Below the pieces are notes generated by a model. That model searched no databases. It saw only the letters and a program-made list of their open reading frames with translations, and had not been told where the DNA came from. A stretch of DNA of 63,311 bases, taken from positions 1 through 63,311 of the forward strand of contig JAPOPC010000015.1 in assembly GCA_026713105.1 (NCBI GenBank), written 5' to 3'. Position 1 is the first letter of the stretch, and the number at the start of each line of letters is the position of its first letter. The stretch comes from Acidimicrobiaceae bacterium (GTDB lineage Bacteria; Actinomycetota; Acidimicrobiia; Acidimicrobiales; Poriferisodalaceae). This document shows positions 35,751 to 43,790 of the stretch, one piece after another. The translations under genes and the position numbers were made by a program.

Positions 35751-35757
35751 GCGTGAG
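35744..35757 (+). promoter_or_regulatory. -10 element for a leaderless transcript
   Basis: TATACT at 35744-35749 ends 7 nt before the GTG start at 35757, the spacing expected when transcription begins at the start codon. No ribosome site precedes the gene. The element is formed by the last, partial unit of the 23-bp repeat array, so a protein bound to the array would sit on the promoter. Confidence 0.6.
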
Positions 35758-37031
35758 TGGACCAGTATCAGCCGCGGATCGTCGACACCGAGTTGGACAC
35801 GCTCACTGCGGGCCTGCCCGCCATTTCGATCGAAGGGCCGCGCGCAGTAGGCAAGACCGAGACAGCACTACGGCGTGCCCACACGGTCCATCGCCTCGAC
35901 GACAGCGGCCGGCTGGCAATCGTGCGCGGCGATCCCGAACGTCTGCTCACCGGCAACCCGCCCATCCTGATCGACGAATGGCAGCGCTTTCCCGCCTCGT
36001 GGGATCTGGTGCGACGCCGAGTCGACGCAGACCCCGGCACGGCGCGCTTCCTGCTCACCGGCTCAGCCGCTCCGGCGACCCGGCCGACGCATTCAGGCGC
36101 GGGCCGCTTCGTCACACTGCGAATGCACCCGATGTCGCTGTCCGAACGGGGCCTTGCAGAGCCGACAGTCAGCCTGGCCGAGTTGCTGAACGGCAGCCGG
36201 CCCCCTCTGGCCGGTACGTCGACCATGAAACTCTCCGATTACGCGCTGGAGATCGAGCGCTCGGGCTTTCCTGCCATCCGCGTACTCGACCGGCCGTTAC
36301 GAGAACGCCAAATCGGCAGTTACCTCGACCGCATCGTGGAGCACGACCTCGACGAACTCGGCAGCGGTGTGCGAGACCGGGCGTCGCTGCGTCGCTGGCT
36401 GGAGGCCTTCTCCGCCGCAACCGCCACGACCGCCGCGTATACCTCGATTCGCGACGCTGCCACACCCGGCGCCGGCGACCCGCCGTCAATGGCAACAGTG
36501 GCGGTGTATCGACGCGTGCTCGAACAGATGTGGATCATCGAAGAGCTACCGGCGTGGCTGCCCACGCGCAGCCGCCTACGCCGCTTGGCCGCATCACCCA
36601 AGCACCACCTCACCGATCCTGCCCTGGCCATGAGCAGCTTGGGCATCGAGGCCGAGGCCCTGCTTGATGGCATAGCCACCCCACACGTCACACATCGCGA
36701 CGGCACGCTGTTGGGCAGCTTGTTCGAGTCGCTGATGACCCTGTCAGTTCGTGTCTACGCGCAAGCCTCGCGAGCCCGTGTGTCGCACTTGCGTACCCGA
36801 GGCGGCGAGCATGAGGTGGACCTGATTGTGGAACGCCGTGACAGCAGGGTGGTCGCGCTGGAGGTGAAACTCACTGCCACCGTCGACGACGACGACGTCC
36901 GGCACCTGCGCTGGCTGTCGGACCGGCTCGGCGACAACCTGCTCGACGCCGCAGTGATCAGCACCGGTCCCGAGGCCTACCGCCGTCAAGACGGAATAGG
37001 AGTCATCCCCGCCGCCTTGTTGACGGCATAG
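35757..37031 (+). CDS. ATPase with DUF4143-type C-terminal domain
   Basis: 424 residues. P-loop GPRAVGKT (27-34), Walker B LIDEWQ (71-76) and sensor-like FLLTGSA (98-104) are those of the AAA/DUF4143 family found in many genomes, often in accessory regions. The C-terminus has GGEHEVDLIVERRDSRVVAL followed by EVKL, the Asp/Glu-x-Lys arrangement of a PD-(D/E)xK nuclease-like fold. The family's biochemical role is unknown; nucleic-acid or defence-related functions have been suggested. It begins at a leaderless-type GTG behind the 23-bp array, which hints at self-regulation. First gene of the island, followed after 131 bp by the restriction-modification gene. Confidence 0.85.
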   Translation: MDQYQPRIVDTELDTLTAGLPAISIEGPRAVGKTETALRRAHTVHRLDDSGRLAIVRGDPERLLTGNPPILIDEWQRFPASWDLVRRRVDADPGTARFLLTGSAAPATRPTHSGAGRFVTLRMHPMSLSERGLAEPTVSLAELLNGSRPPLAGTSTMKLSDYALEIERSGFPAIRVLDRPLRERQIGSYLDRIVEHDLDELGSGVRDRASLRRWLEAFSAATATTAAYTSIRDAATPGAGDPPSMATVAVYRRVLEQMWIIEELPAWLPTRSRLRRLAASPKHHLTDPALAMSSLGIEAEALLDGIATPHVTHRDGTLLGSLFESLMTLSVRVYAQASRARVSHLRTRGGEHEVDLIVERRDSRVVALEVKLTATVDDDDVRHLRWLSDRLGDNLLDAAVISTGPEAYRRQDGIGVIPAALLTA

Positions 37032-37162
37032 ACGAAACCGCATCGGCCCACGATGCGAGCGGGTCGTCCCACGAGGATCCATCGACCTAATTTCCGGTCG
37101 CGCCGATGTGACACCCTGAGACGAGACTCGCGTCATCTATTTGCGAGACCGAGGAGAATCCC

Positions 37163-40100
37163 GTGTCGATTGCCGAATACCGCAAGTCCATTCGTGCAAC
37201 GCACAGCACGGGACAGGCAACCGAACACAGCTACCGTCCTGCGCTCCAGAAACTGCTGCAGGATGTCGGCGGCAATGGCGTCAAGGCGATCAACGAACCG
37301 ACGCAAGCGGACTACGGCGCCCCCGATTTCATCGTCGAACAACGGCAGGCCCCTATCGGCCATGTCGAATGCAAGGACATCGGCACAAACCTGGACACCG
37401 AGGAAGAGAGCGAGCAACTCGAGCGCTACCGCAAAGCGCTGCCCAACCTCATCCTCACCGATTACTTGCAGTTCCGTTGGTACGTCGATGGCGAACTCCG
37501 GGCCGAAGCGAGACTCGGACGTTTCGACAACGCTGGACGCCTGTCAATCGAGACCGGCGGTGAGAAATCGGTGCTCGAACTGCTGGCCGGGTTCTTCGAC
37601 GCGCAAGTTCCGGTTGTCGGCCAGCCAGCGGATCTTGCTCGTCGCATGGCGTCGAAGACCAAGCTGCTCCGGGGCACCATCGAGCAGATCCTGACCGACG
37701 ACGCGACAAGCGCCCCGGAACTCAGCGGGTTGCTAGCGAGCTATCGAGAGGTGCTGATCAACGACCTCAGTGTCACCGAATTCGCCGACTTGCAGGCACA
37801 GACGGCTGCGTACGGCCTTTTCGCTGCACGGTGCCTGCACTCCGGACCGGCTGACACGTTCAGTCGGCAATCGGCCGTCTTCGCTGACACCACGCCGTTC
37901 TTGCGCGATGTCTTCGGACATATCGCCGGTCCGGGCGCCGACGGACGCATCGCATGGATTATCGACGACTTGGCGCTTTTGCTCGCGCGGGCCGACATGG
38001 CTTCTGTCTTGGAGGACTTCGGGACGGCAACCCGCCAAGAAGACCCGATCGTCCACTTCTACGAAGACTTCCTCGCCGCGTACGACCCGCAACTGCGCGA
38101 GAAGCGCGGCGTCTACTACACACCCGAACCCGTCGTTTCCTACATCGTCCGCAGCGTCGATTGGGTGCTACGTGACAGATTCGGGCTAGCGGACGGTCTC
38201 GCCGATACGGCCACAGTGGACATCACCACGGACGCCGGGTCGATACAGACGCTCCCGCGGGTGTTGGTGCTCGACCCGGCTGCGGGTACCGGCACATTCC
38301 TGCGCGAGGTGGCGTCACATATCCGCGACGACCTGGCGAGGCGGGGACTCGCTGGCGTCTGGAACTCGTACGTGAACGACCACTTGCTGCCACGCCTGTT
38401 TGGCTTCGAACTGCTGATGGCGGCTTACACCATCTGCCACCTCAAGCTCGCATTGGAGATCAGCGGCGATTCCGAGCAGTACACGCTGCCAGACGGTGAG
38501 CGCTTGGGCGTCTTTCTGACGAACTCCCTGACGGAAGCCCATGAGGACGCCGGCGGTCCGATGTTCGCCACAGAGATCGTCCGAGAGGCGCAGGAAGCGG
38601 ACGCTGTCAAGCGTGACCACCCGGTCATGGTGGTGATCGGAAACCCGCCCTACTCGGGGCACTCGGCCAATAAGGGCGAGTGGATTAGTCAATTGGTCGA
38701 TGAATACAAGCAAGGCGCGGCCGGGCTCGCGAAGCCTGGTCAGGCCAAGTGGCTGAGCGACGACTACGTGAAGTTCATCCGGTTCGCGCAGTGGCGCATC
38801 AACCGGACCGGCGAGGGCGTCCTGGGTTTCGTGACCAATCACAGCTACCTCGACAACCCAACATTTCGGGGGATGCGAAAATCGCTGTTGGAGACGTTCG
38901 ACGAGATCTGGCTGCTTGACCTGCACGGGAATTCGAAGCGGAAGGAACGCTCCCCCGATGGTGGTCGGGATCAGAACGTATTCGACATCCAGCAAGGTGT
39001 GGCGATCAGCATTTTCATCAAGCACGGCGGTAACGGCGAAGACCTTGCGAGGGTTCGCCATGCTGACCTGTGGGGCGACCGGGGCGACCTTAAGTCGGGG
39101 AAGTACGCATGGTTGGCCGAGAACGGCCTAGCCACGACCGCTTGGAGTGAGCTCTCGCCACGTAGTCCCGACTTCTTCTTCACCCCACGCGACTACGCGC
39201 TGGCTTCCGAGTACGAAGCCGGCTGGTCATTGCCGTCGATCTTCTCTCTCAACGGCGACCCTGCACCCGGCATTGTGACGACACATGACCAGTTCGCCAT
39301 TTCTTGGGATTCCGACGAGGCAGCGGTGAAAATTGAGAAATTCCTCGCCACCGAGACCGAAGAGGAAGCTCGTCAGCTCTGGCGACTCTGCAAACAGAGC
39401 CAGTGGAAATACGGACGCGCCAAGGCCGAGCTAGCGAATCAGGCCTGGCGCACCAAGGTCGAGAGCCTCTTGTACCGGCCATTCGACATCAGGGCGACGG
39501 TGTTCGACCGCAACGTTGCTGTCCACCGTCGGGAACGCGTAATGCGCCACATGCTTGCCGGCCCCAACCTCGGGCTGTGTGTCGGTCGCGCAGGAAACGT
39601 GATCGGGTCTGAGGATTGGGACATCGCAACGGTGACGGTGGCGGCGACGGATTTCAATCTTTTCAGGCGCGGGGGAAACTGCTTGTTCCCGCTGTACCTC
39701 TATCCGGCAGACGACGATACGTTGAATCTTGGCGTAGCCGACCGATCTCCGAATCTGGCTCCCGAGTTTGTCGACGCAGTTGCCGTGCGCACGGCACTGC
39801 AATTCGCCCCGGGCGGGCAAGGAGACTTCGAGTCAGCGTTCGGTCCCGAAGATGTCCTGCACTACATCTACGCAATACTCCACAGTCCGGAGTACCGGCG
39901 TAGGTACGCCGATTTCCTCAGGTCGGATTTTCCGCGCATTCCGGTTCCGGCCGGGCATGCCCAGTTCGAGCAGCTCAGTCGGGCCGGCGCACGGCTCACG
40001 TCGCTGCACCTGATGACGACCTATGGCGACGAGCTGCCCGCATTCGACACCCAAGGCTCCGGCGAGGTTGGGAAGGTCCGCTACAGCGAGCCTTCCGGGG

Positions 40101-40468
40101 ACACGCCCGGTCGTGTCTGGATCAACCGCGACCAACACTTCGACGGCGTCTCGCCCCAGACATGGCAGTTCACCATCGGCGGCTACCAGCCAGCGAAGAA
40201 ATGGCTCCAAGATCGCAAGAGCCGCGTGCTCGATTTCGAGGACATCCAGACCTACCAACGCATCTGCGCCGCACTCGCCGAAACGCCCCGCCTGATGCAA
40301 CAGATCGACGACATCATCGAAGCCCATGGCGGCTGGCCCCCGAGCGCGCATGTCGCGGAGCCAGATCAACCTCAAGCCAAGGATGCATCCGCGCAGCACC
40401 GGGTCACGGAAGCACTCGACACCCTCGCGGGCTTTGAGTTCGAGGACCGCGAGAACGCATGGCGCTAA
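37163..40468 (+). CDS. Single-chain restriction-modification enzyme (type IIG/ISP-like)
   Basis: 1101 residues combining a PD-(D/E)xK nuclease at the N-terminus (Asp55 in GAPDF, Glu69-x-Lys71 in HVECK) with an N6-adenine methyltransferase: RGVYYTPEPVVSYIVRSVDW, motif I DPAAGTGTF near residue 370 and motif IV VIGNPPYSGHS near 493. A target-recognition region follows to the C-terminus (PGRVWINRDQHFDG, WQFTIGGYQPAKKWL). No helicase domain is present, unlike full type ISP enzymes. It would cut unmodified DNA and methylate the host site. GTG 37163 has GAGGAG at good spacing. The last 10 bases overlap the PIN gene. Confidence 0.88.
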   Translation: MSIAEYRKSIRATHSTGQATEHSYRPALQKLLQDVGGNGVKAINEPTQADYGAPDFIVEQRQAPIGHVECKDIGTNLDTEEESEQLERYRKALPNLILTDYLQFRWYVDGELRAEARLGRFDNAGRLSIETGGEKSVLELLAGFFDAQVPVVGQPADLARRMASKTKLLRGTIEQILTDDATSAPELSGLLASYREVLINDLSVTEFADLQAQTAAYGLFAARCLHSGPADTFSRQSAVFADTTPFLRDVFGHIAGPGADGRIAWIIDDLALLLARADMASVLEDFGTATRQEDPIVHFYEDFLAAYDPQLREKRGVYYTPEPVVSYIVRSVDWVLRDRFGLADGLADTATVDITTDAGSIQTLPRVLVLDPAAGTGTFLREVASHIRDDLARRGLAGVWNSYVNDHLLPRLFGFELLMAAYTICHLKLALEISGDSEQYTLPDGERLGVFLTNSLTEAHEDAGGPMFATEIVREAQEADAVKRDHPVMVVIGNPPYSGHSANKGEWISQLVDEYKQGAAGLAKPGQAKWLSDDYVKFIRFAQWRINRTGEGVLGFVTNHSYLDNPTFRGMRKSLLETFDEIWLLDLHGNSKRKERSPDGGRDQNVFDIQQGVAISIFIKHGGNGEDLARVRHADLWGDRGDLKSGKYAWLAENGLATTAWSELSPRSPDFFFTPRDYALASEYEAGWSLPSIFSLNGDPAPGIVTTHDQFAISWDSDEAAVKIEKFLATETEEEARQLWRLCKQSQWKYGRAKAELANQAWRTKVESLLYRPFDIRATVFDRNVAVHRRERVMRHMLAGPNLGLCVGRAGNVIGSEDWDIATVTVAATDFNLFRRGGNCLFPLYLYPADDDTLNLGVADRSPNLAPEFVDAVAVRTALQFAPGGQGDFESAFGPEDVLHYIYAILHSPEYRRRYADFLRSDFPRIPVPAGHAQFEQLSRAGARLTSLHLMTTYGDELPAFDTQGSGEVGKVRYSEPSGDTPGRVWINRDQHFDGVSPQTWQFTIGGYQPAKKWLQDRKSRVLDFEDIQTYQRICAALAETPRLMQQIDDIIEAHGGWPPSAHVAEPDQPQAKDASAQHRVTEALDTLAGFEFEDRENAWR

Positions 40469-40872
40469 CACATCTCGTCGACACCAGTGTGCTGACGAGG
40501 TTGTCGTCTGACGCTGTTCGCACAGTGGTCGATCCGCTCATCGCTGCGGGCCGCGCAGCGCGTGCCGGCATCAGCGATCTTGAAATCGGCTTCTCGGCCC
40601 AGAACGTCAACGAATGGGAGTCATTGGCAAGCAGCGTTGGTGTACTGAGCTTGGTTGAGACATCGGCCGCGCATGTGCGTCGTGCACGCCAAACGCAGCG
40701 CCTGCTTGCGGAGCAGCACCTAAAGGGACGGTCGATTCCCGACCTCCTGATCGCGGCGGCGGCCGAAGAGGAACGACTCACTGTGCTGCACTACGACAAG
40801 GACTTCGACTTGATCGCACAGGTAACCGGTCAGCAGTGCCAGTGGGTTGTCAATCGAGGCTCCATCAACTAA
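40459..40872 (+). CDS. PIN-domain protein (VapC-like ribonuclease)
   Basis: 137 residues with the PIN acidic set Asp8 (LVDTSVL), Glu42 (SDLEIGF), Asp95 (SIPDLLIAA) and Asp113 or Asp116 (HYDKDFDLIA). As a VapC-type toxin it would cleave RNA with Mg2+. Its start lies 10 bases inside the end of the restriction-modification gene, so translation is coupled. There is no VapB-type antitoxin gene next to it: upstream is the 3.3-kb enzyme gene, downstream a gap of 298 bp. It is either an orphan toxin or an accessory nuclease of the restriction system. Confidence 0.85.
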   Translation: MALTHLVDTSVLTRLSSDAVRTVVDPLIAAGRAARAGISDLEIGFSAQNVNEWESLASSVGVLSLVETSAAHVRRARQTQRLLAEQHLKGRSIPDLLIAAAAEEERLTVLHYDKDFDLIAQVTGQQCQWVVNRGSIN

Positions 40873-41156
40873 TTCAGCACAGGGATGACCGCTCCATTCC
40901 GAAGTTCGGCAATTGAGGGCGAAGCACCCCATTGCCTGGGCGGTCTCGGCCACTGCCCCGAGATCTCCCAGCCGAGCCGCAGCATCCCTCAGCCTTACGC
41001 TAGAGAGCTACGCGACCGCGAGCTCACCGCCGCTGGCGCGATCCTCCGCCTCCCCGCAAGGAGCCGAGTCAACAGCGGTCAAACGGGCCTAGCCGTCGGT
41101 GTAGGCAATCTCGTGTCGTCGATCACCTAATCCCACAACATTTCTGCCCTTACTTG
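40873..41156. other. Intergenic stretch inside the island
   Basis: Between the PIN gene and the toxin-antitoxin operon. One open frame (40885-41130, + strand) has no family-like features, no ribosome site and a Ser/Arg-rich random composition. No clear terminator, repeat or RNA gene is seen. It may be scar DNA from earlier gene loss. Confidence 0.35.
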
Positions 41157-41170
41157 TGTACAATCCGGCC
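41157..41170 (+). promoter_or_regulatory. Leaderless promoter with YefM-type TGTACA operator core
   Basis: TGTACA at 41157-41162 overlaps a -10 element TACAAT (41159-41164), and the antitoxin ATG follows 6 nt later at 41171. TGTACA is the known core of YefM operators, and here it would block the promoter directly. The surrounding TTGTGTACAA is nearly palindromic. No ribosome site is present. Confidence 0.55.
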
Positions 41171-41443
41171 ATGAGCAACTACACCGTCGAAGACCGCACC
41201 CTGACCTCGGCGCCGCTAAGCGACGTCCGCAGCCGCTTGAGCGAGATCGTCGAGGAGGCCGCTAGCACTGGCTCAGACTTCGTCATCACACGTCACGGCC
41301 GACCCGCGGCAGTCATCGTCGGACATGACGAATACGAGTCGATGATCGAGACCCTCAACATCCTCTCCGATCCCGAGGCCATGGCGGCAATCGCCGAGGC
41401 CGAAGCCGACATCGCTGCGGGCGAGCTCATTGAGCTCGACTGA
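41171..41443 (+). CDS. Phd/YefM-family antitoxin
   Basis: 90 residues from ATG 41171. The N-terminal DNA-binding fold contains APLSDVRSRLSEIVEEAAST, FVITRHGRPAAVIVGHDEYE and the short helix SMIETLNILSD, all standard for Phd/YefM. The acidic C-terminus (AEAEADIAAGELIELD) would wrap the toxin. It is expected to neutralise the RelE-type protein encoded 7 nt downstream and to repress its own promoter through the TGTACA element. A GTG at 41156 in the same frame is rejected because the promoter lies there. Confidence 0.92.
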   Translation: MSNYTVEDRTLTSAPLSDVRSRLSEIVEEAASTGSDFVITRHGRPAAVIVGHDEYESMIETLNILSDPEAMAAIAEAEADIAAGELIELD

Positions 41444-41450
41444 ACGCAAT

Positions 41451-41693
41451 ATGCCCAAGCTCACGCGGCGTGCCAAGAAGGACCTAGACGCGCTACCCGA
41501 GAGGCTGTCGACTACGGCACGCGCAATCATCGATCGCCTCGACGACGACCCAATGGTGGGCAAGAAGCTCCACGGCGCTCTCGCCGGCAGACGTTCGGCT
41601 CGTCTTGGGCGTAGCCATCGGATCCTCTACACCGCGACCGAGACCGAAGTGATCGTGCTGACGGTTGTGGCACGCAAGGACGCGTACCGCTGA
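41451..41693 (+). CDS. RelE/YoeB-type toxin
   Basis: 80 residues. A basic, compact RelE fold: MPKLTRRAKKDLDALPERL at the start, DDPMVGKKLHGALAGRRSAR and LGRSHRILYTATETEVIVL toward the end, closing with VVARKDAYR. Such toxins cleave mRNA in the ribosomal A site. The terminal Arg-rich strand and Tyr residues are present. ATG 41451 is 7 nt after the antitoxin stop; a TTG at 41430 is less likely. The stop overlaps the start of the third gene (TGATG), so the unknown protein below is coupled to toxin translation. Confidence 0.9.
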   Translation: MPKLTRRAKKDLDALPERLSTTARAIIDRLDDDPMVGKKLHGALAGRRSARLGRSHRILYTATETEVIVLTVVARKDAYR

Positions 41694-43153
41694 TGGCATC
41701 CGATCTGCCCGAAGACCCCAAAGAACGCGAAATATACCTACGTGCGCTTCGCGACTACAGCGAGCAGTGTGAACCACCTGCACTCACCCCGGACTGCCCT
41801 TTCTCGGTCACAACGGCGCCTGGCGTCATGGGCTGCGGCGAAGAATGCATGGACCTACTTGGAAGGCACAACGCCCCGAGGCCGAGCGAAGAACTCGACT
41901 TAGGTGACGGCATGACGGTTCTTCGAACCCGTCGCCCGCGGGCGCGCCGTGTACGACGCTCCGACTCGTTCGACGCCAAACAGGTGTTCCTCGAAGACCA
42001 CCAATCCAAGAACCCCGAACAATGGCGATTGGCCGCAGTCTTGAAGGGTCTGGAGCAATTGGCGACTTCGGCACCGCCTGCTAGTCCGGAATCGGCCATC
42101 GAGCGTCGCAGCCAAATGGACGGCCTGATCGCGTGCGCTGAGCAACGAGGTCTCGAACGCATCATGCACATTGAGCCTTGGCTCCGCCAAGTCGTGGCCG
42201 GTGCCGTGTTCGCCCACGTCATTGCGTCCCAGCGGGATGATGCGGAAGTTGACTTCGAGTTGGCACAGGGCTGGTCGATCTTGGCGCGTGAGTACCTCAT
42301 TGCCAAAGGTTCTGACGAATCAGCGGGGGAGGCGCTGGGCGCCCTCGTCGGATCGATCTACAGATGGGCAATGTCCGTGGATGCCGACGATCTGCTGAAC
42401 TGGAAGCCGGCAGGACAAGGCCTGTTCGATGGTCCGACAGATCTGCCGAACCTCCGGATCGATGACGAAGCCGCGTGGCTCATCGAACGATTCACCGCCA
42501 CGTACCTCGACGAGTGGTCGACACCCGCGCTCCGAATGGAGTGGCTGTACCTGCATGGCCAGATTGCCGGACCGTGTTCGTCCAGCGACATGAGAGGCCG
42601 TGAAGTCGAAGAGGCAGCTCTCGCTAAGGAAATCGCCGATAGATTCGCGGCCGATACGCCGTCAAGCCCCGGACTTGCAACGCGACTAGTCGAACCAGCG
42701 ATTCGCTTTATCGGCGAAGGTCGGCGCACGGAGGCTGCAGCGCTCTTTGAGGCTGCGGCATTCCACGAGCCACGGAGCTTTCGCGCACTGAACAATCTCG
42801 GCTTCTGCCTACTGCCTGATGACGCGGCGCGAGCACTTCGCCTCTTCGACCAAGCCATCGCAACCGGCCACGCAGACACTGAGGTGGCTCGGGTCAACCG
42901 CATCCTCGCGCTGGCGGTACTAGGTCGACACACATCGGCAATTGACTCCGCCGAGGCATTCCTGACGCAAATCTCACCCGTTCGGCAGGACTTCTCGGCT
43001 TGGTTATGGGACGTTGATTCGATACTTCGGCACTCTCAACCTCAGCTTGTCGACTGCCGCGATTCCCAGGACTACGTCACTTCGGTTTTGGAGGCGGTCA
43101 AGAACCGCGTTGCGGATGGCGCGCAAGACACGTCGGACTGCACCTGGAACTGA
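41693..43153 (+). CDS. Unknown Cys-cluster/TPR-like protein coupled to the toxin gene
   Basis: 486 residues, family not recognised. The N-terminus holds Cys26, Cys35, Cys48 and Cys52 (CPFSVTTAPGVMGCGEECMD), a possible metal site, followed by a basic patch (RTRRPRARRVRRSDS). The middle (about 120-330) is helical. The C-terminus (about 335-450) has TPR-like helix pairs: RRTEAAALFEAAAFHEPRSF, ALNNLGFCLLPDDAARALRL, DTEVARVNRILALAVLGRH. Its ATG overlaps the toxin stop by one base. Possible roles are a third toxin-antitoxin component, a chaperone for the antitoxin, or an effector. Codon use is less GC-extreme than in the chromosomal genes around the island. Confidence 0.75.
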   Translation: MASDLPEDPKEREIYLRALRDYSEQCEPPALTPDCPFSVTTAPGVMGCGEECMDLLGRHNAPRPSEELDLGDGMTVLRTRRPRARRVRRSDSFDAKQVFLEDHQSKNPEQWRLAAVLKGLEQLATSAPPASPESAIERRSQMDGLIACAEQRGLERIMHIEPWLRQVVAGAVFAHVIASQRDDAEVDFELAQGWSILAREYLIAKGSDESAGEALGALVGSIYRWAMSVDADDLLNWKPAGQGLFDGPTDLPNLRIDDEAAWLIERFTATYLDEWSTPALRMEWLYLHGQIAGPCSSSDMRGREVEEAALAKEIADRFAADTPSSPGLATRLVEPAIRFIGEGRRTEAAALFEAAAFHEPRSFRALNNLGFCLLPDDAARALRLFDQAIATGHADTEVARVNRILALAVLGRHTSAIDSAEAFLTQISPVRQDFSAWLWDVDSILRHSQPQLVDCRDSQDYVTSVLEAVKNRVADGAQDTSDCTWN

Positions 43154-43184
43154 CGCGCCACGAACTCCCGAACCAAGCTGCAGG

Positions 43185-43249
43185 AGGCCCGAACGACACA
43201 ACAGCGCTGCGGCAGCGCGGGGCAGCGTCGCGTCGAGCAGCCACCGCAT
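43185..43249 (-). pseudogene. Truncated start of a DUF5615 PIN-like toxin
   Basis: From ATG 43249 the frame reads MRWLLDATLPRAAAALL, the characteristic opening of DUF5615 PIN-like toxins, then loses all family resemblance after about 20 codons and runs into the antisense of the gene ending at 43153. It lies 63 bp downstream of the DUF433-like antitoxin remnant, where the toxin of such pairs is normally found. Read as a toxin cut off by recombination. Confidence 0.45.
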
Positions 43250-43312
43250 GGCTCGGACAGGACTTCAGGCTTGCGGCGCGACATCGTGCTGTGGCCCGAA
43301 TCGCGGCACGAC

Positions 43313-43744
43313 CTACCCGTGTGCAATCGCCCGCTCGCGTTCTGAGATCATCTCCTCGATCCGCTTTGCGGCGGCACGGTTGTCGGCAGTCTTTGCTTCT
43401 ATCTCGTTGGGGTGCGCCTCGTAGAACTGCACCGCCAGCTTGATCTGGCGCACGCACATATCGGCCTCGATGCAGACGGTTTCGACTGGGTCGTGCTCGT
43501 CCGCAGGCACCTCTTACAGCGCCCGAATGATCTGCCAGACATCGGGACCGTCGGCCAAGCTGGCCCGACGCCCCGACGGACCGTCCATGTAGATGATGCC
43601 GGGGAACTGTCGGGTCTTCAGGCCCTCGTAAAGGAGCGAGGCGGCGAGCACGGGAGGCGGTTGGTCGCTGGCTTCGCCCTCAGCGCGAAGACGTTCAGCC
43701 AGATCCTCGGAAATCGGCAAGGGCACTGCGCGCGCCACGAACAA
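43313..43744 (-). pseudogene. DUF433-like antitoxin split by an in-frame TAA
   Basis: Residues 1-76 (43744 to 43514) end in FPGIIYMDGPSGRRASLADG then PDVWQIIRAL, the DUF433-type motif. A TAA (43516-43514) follows, then GAG, and the same frame continues from 43510 for 65 codons as PADEHDPVETVCIEADMCVR and onward, which looks like the normal second half of the same protein (helical, with VKLAVQFYEAHPNEI-like character). Both halves are in one frame, so a single nonsense change explains the break. A gene pair of 76 and 65 residues, or readthrough, is possible but less likely. Combined length would be about 143 residues. Confidence 0.6.
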
Positions 43745-43790
43745 GAGCGTAGACGTGTGCTTGGTGCATCATCCAGCGGTTTTTGTGCGA

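Noticed and set aside
40885..41130. Antitoxin partner for the PIN protein
   Set aside because: The only open frame after the PIN gene has no DNA-binding pattern, no ribosome site and a random-like composition.
35632..43790. Integrase or transposase in the island
   Set aside because: No tyrosine or serine recombinase motif and no DDE transposase pattern could be found in any frame of the island.
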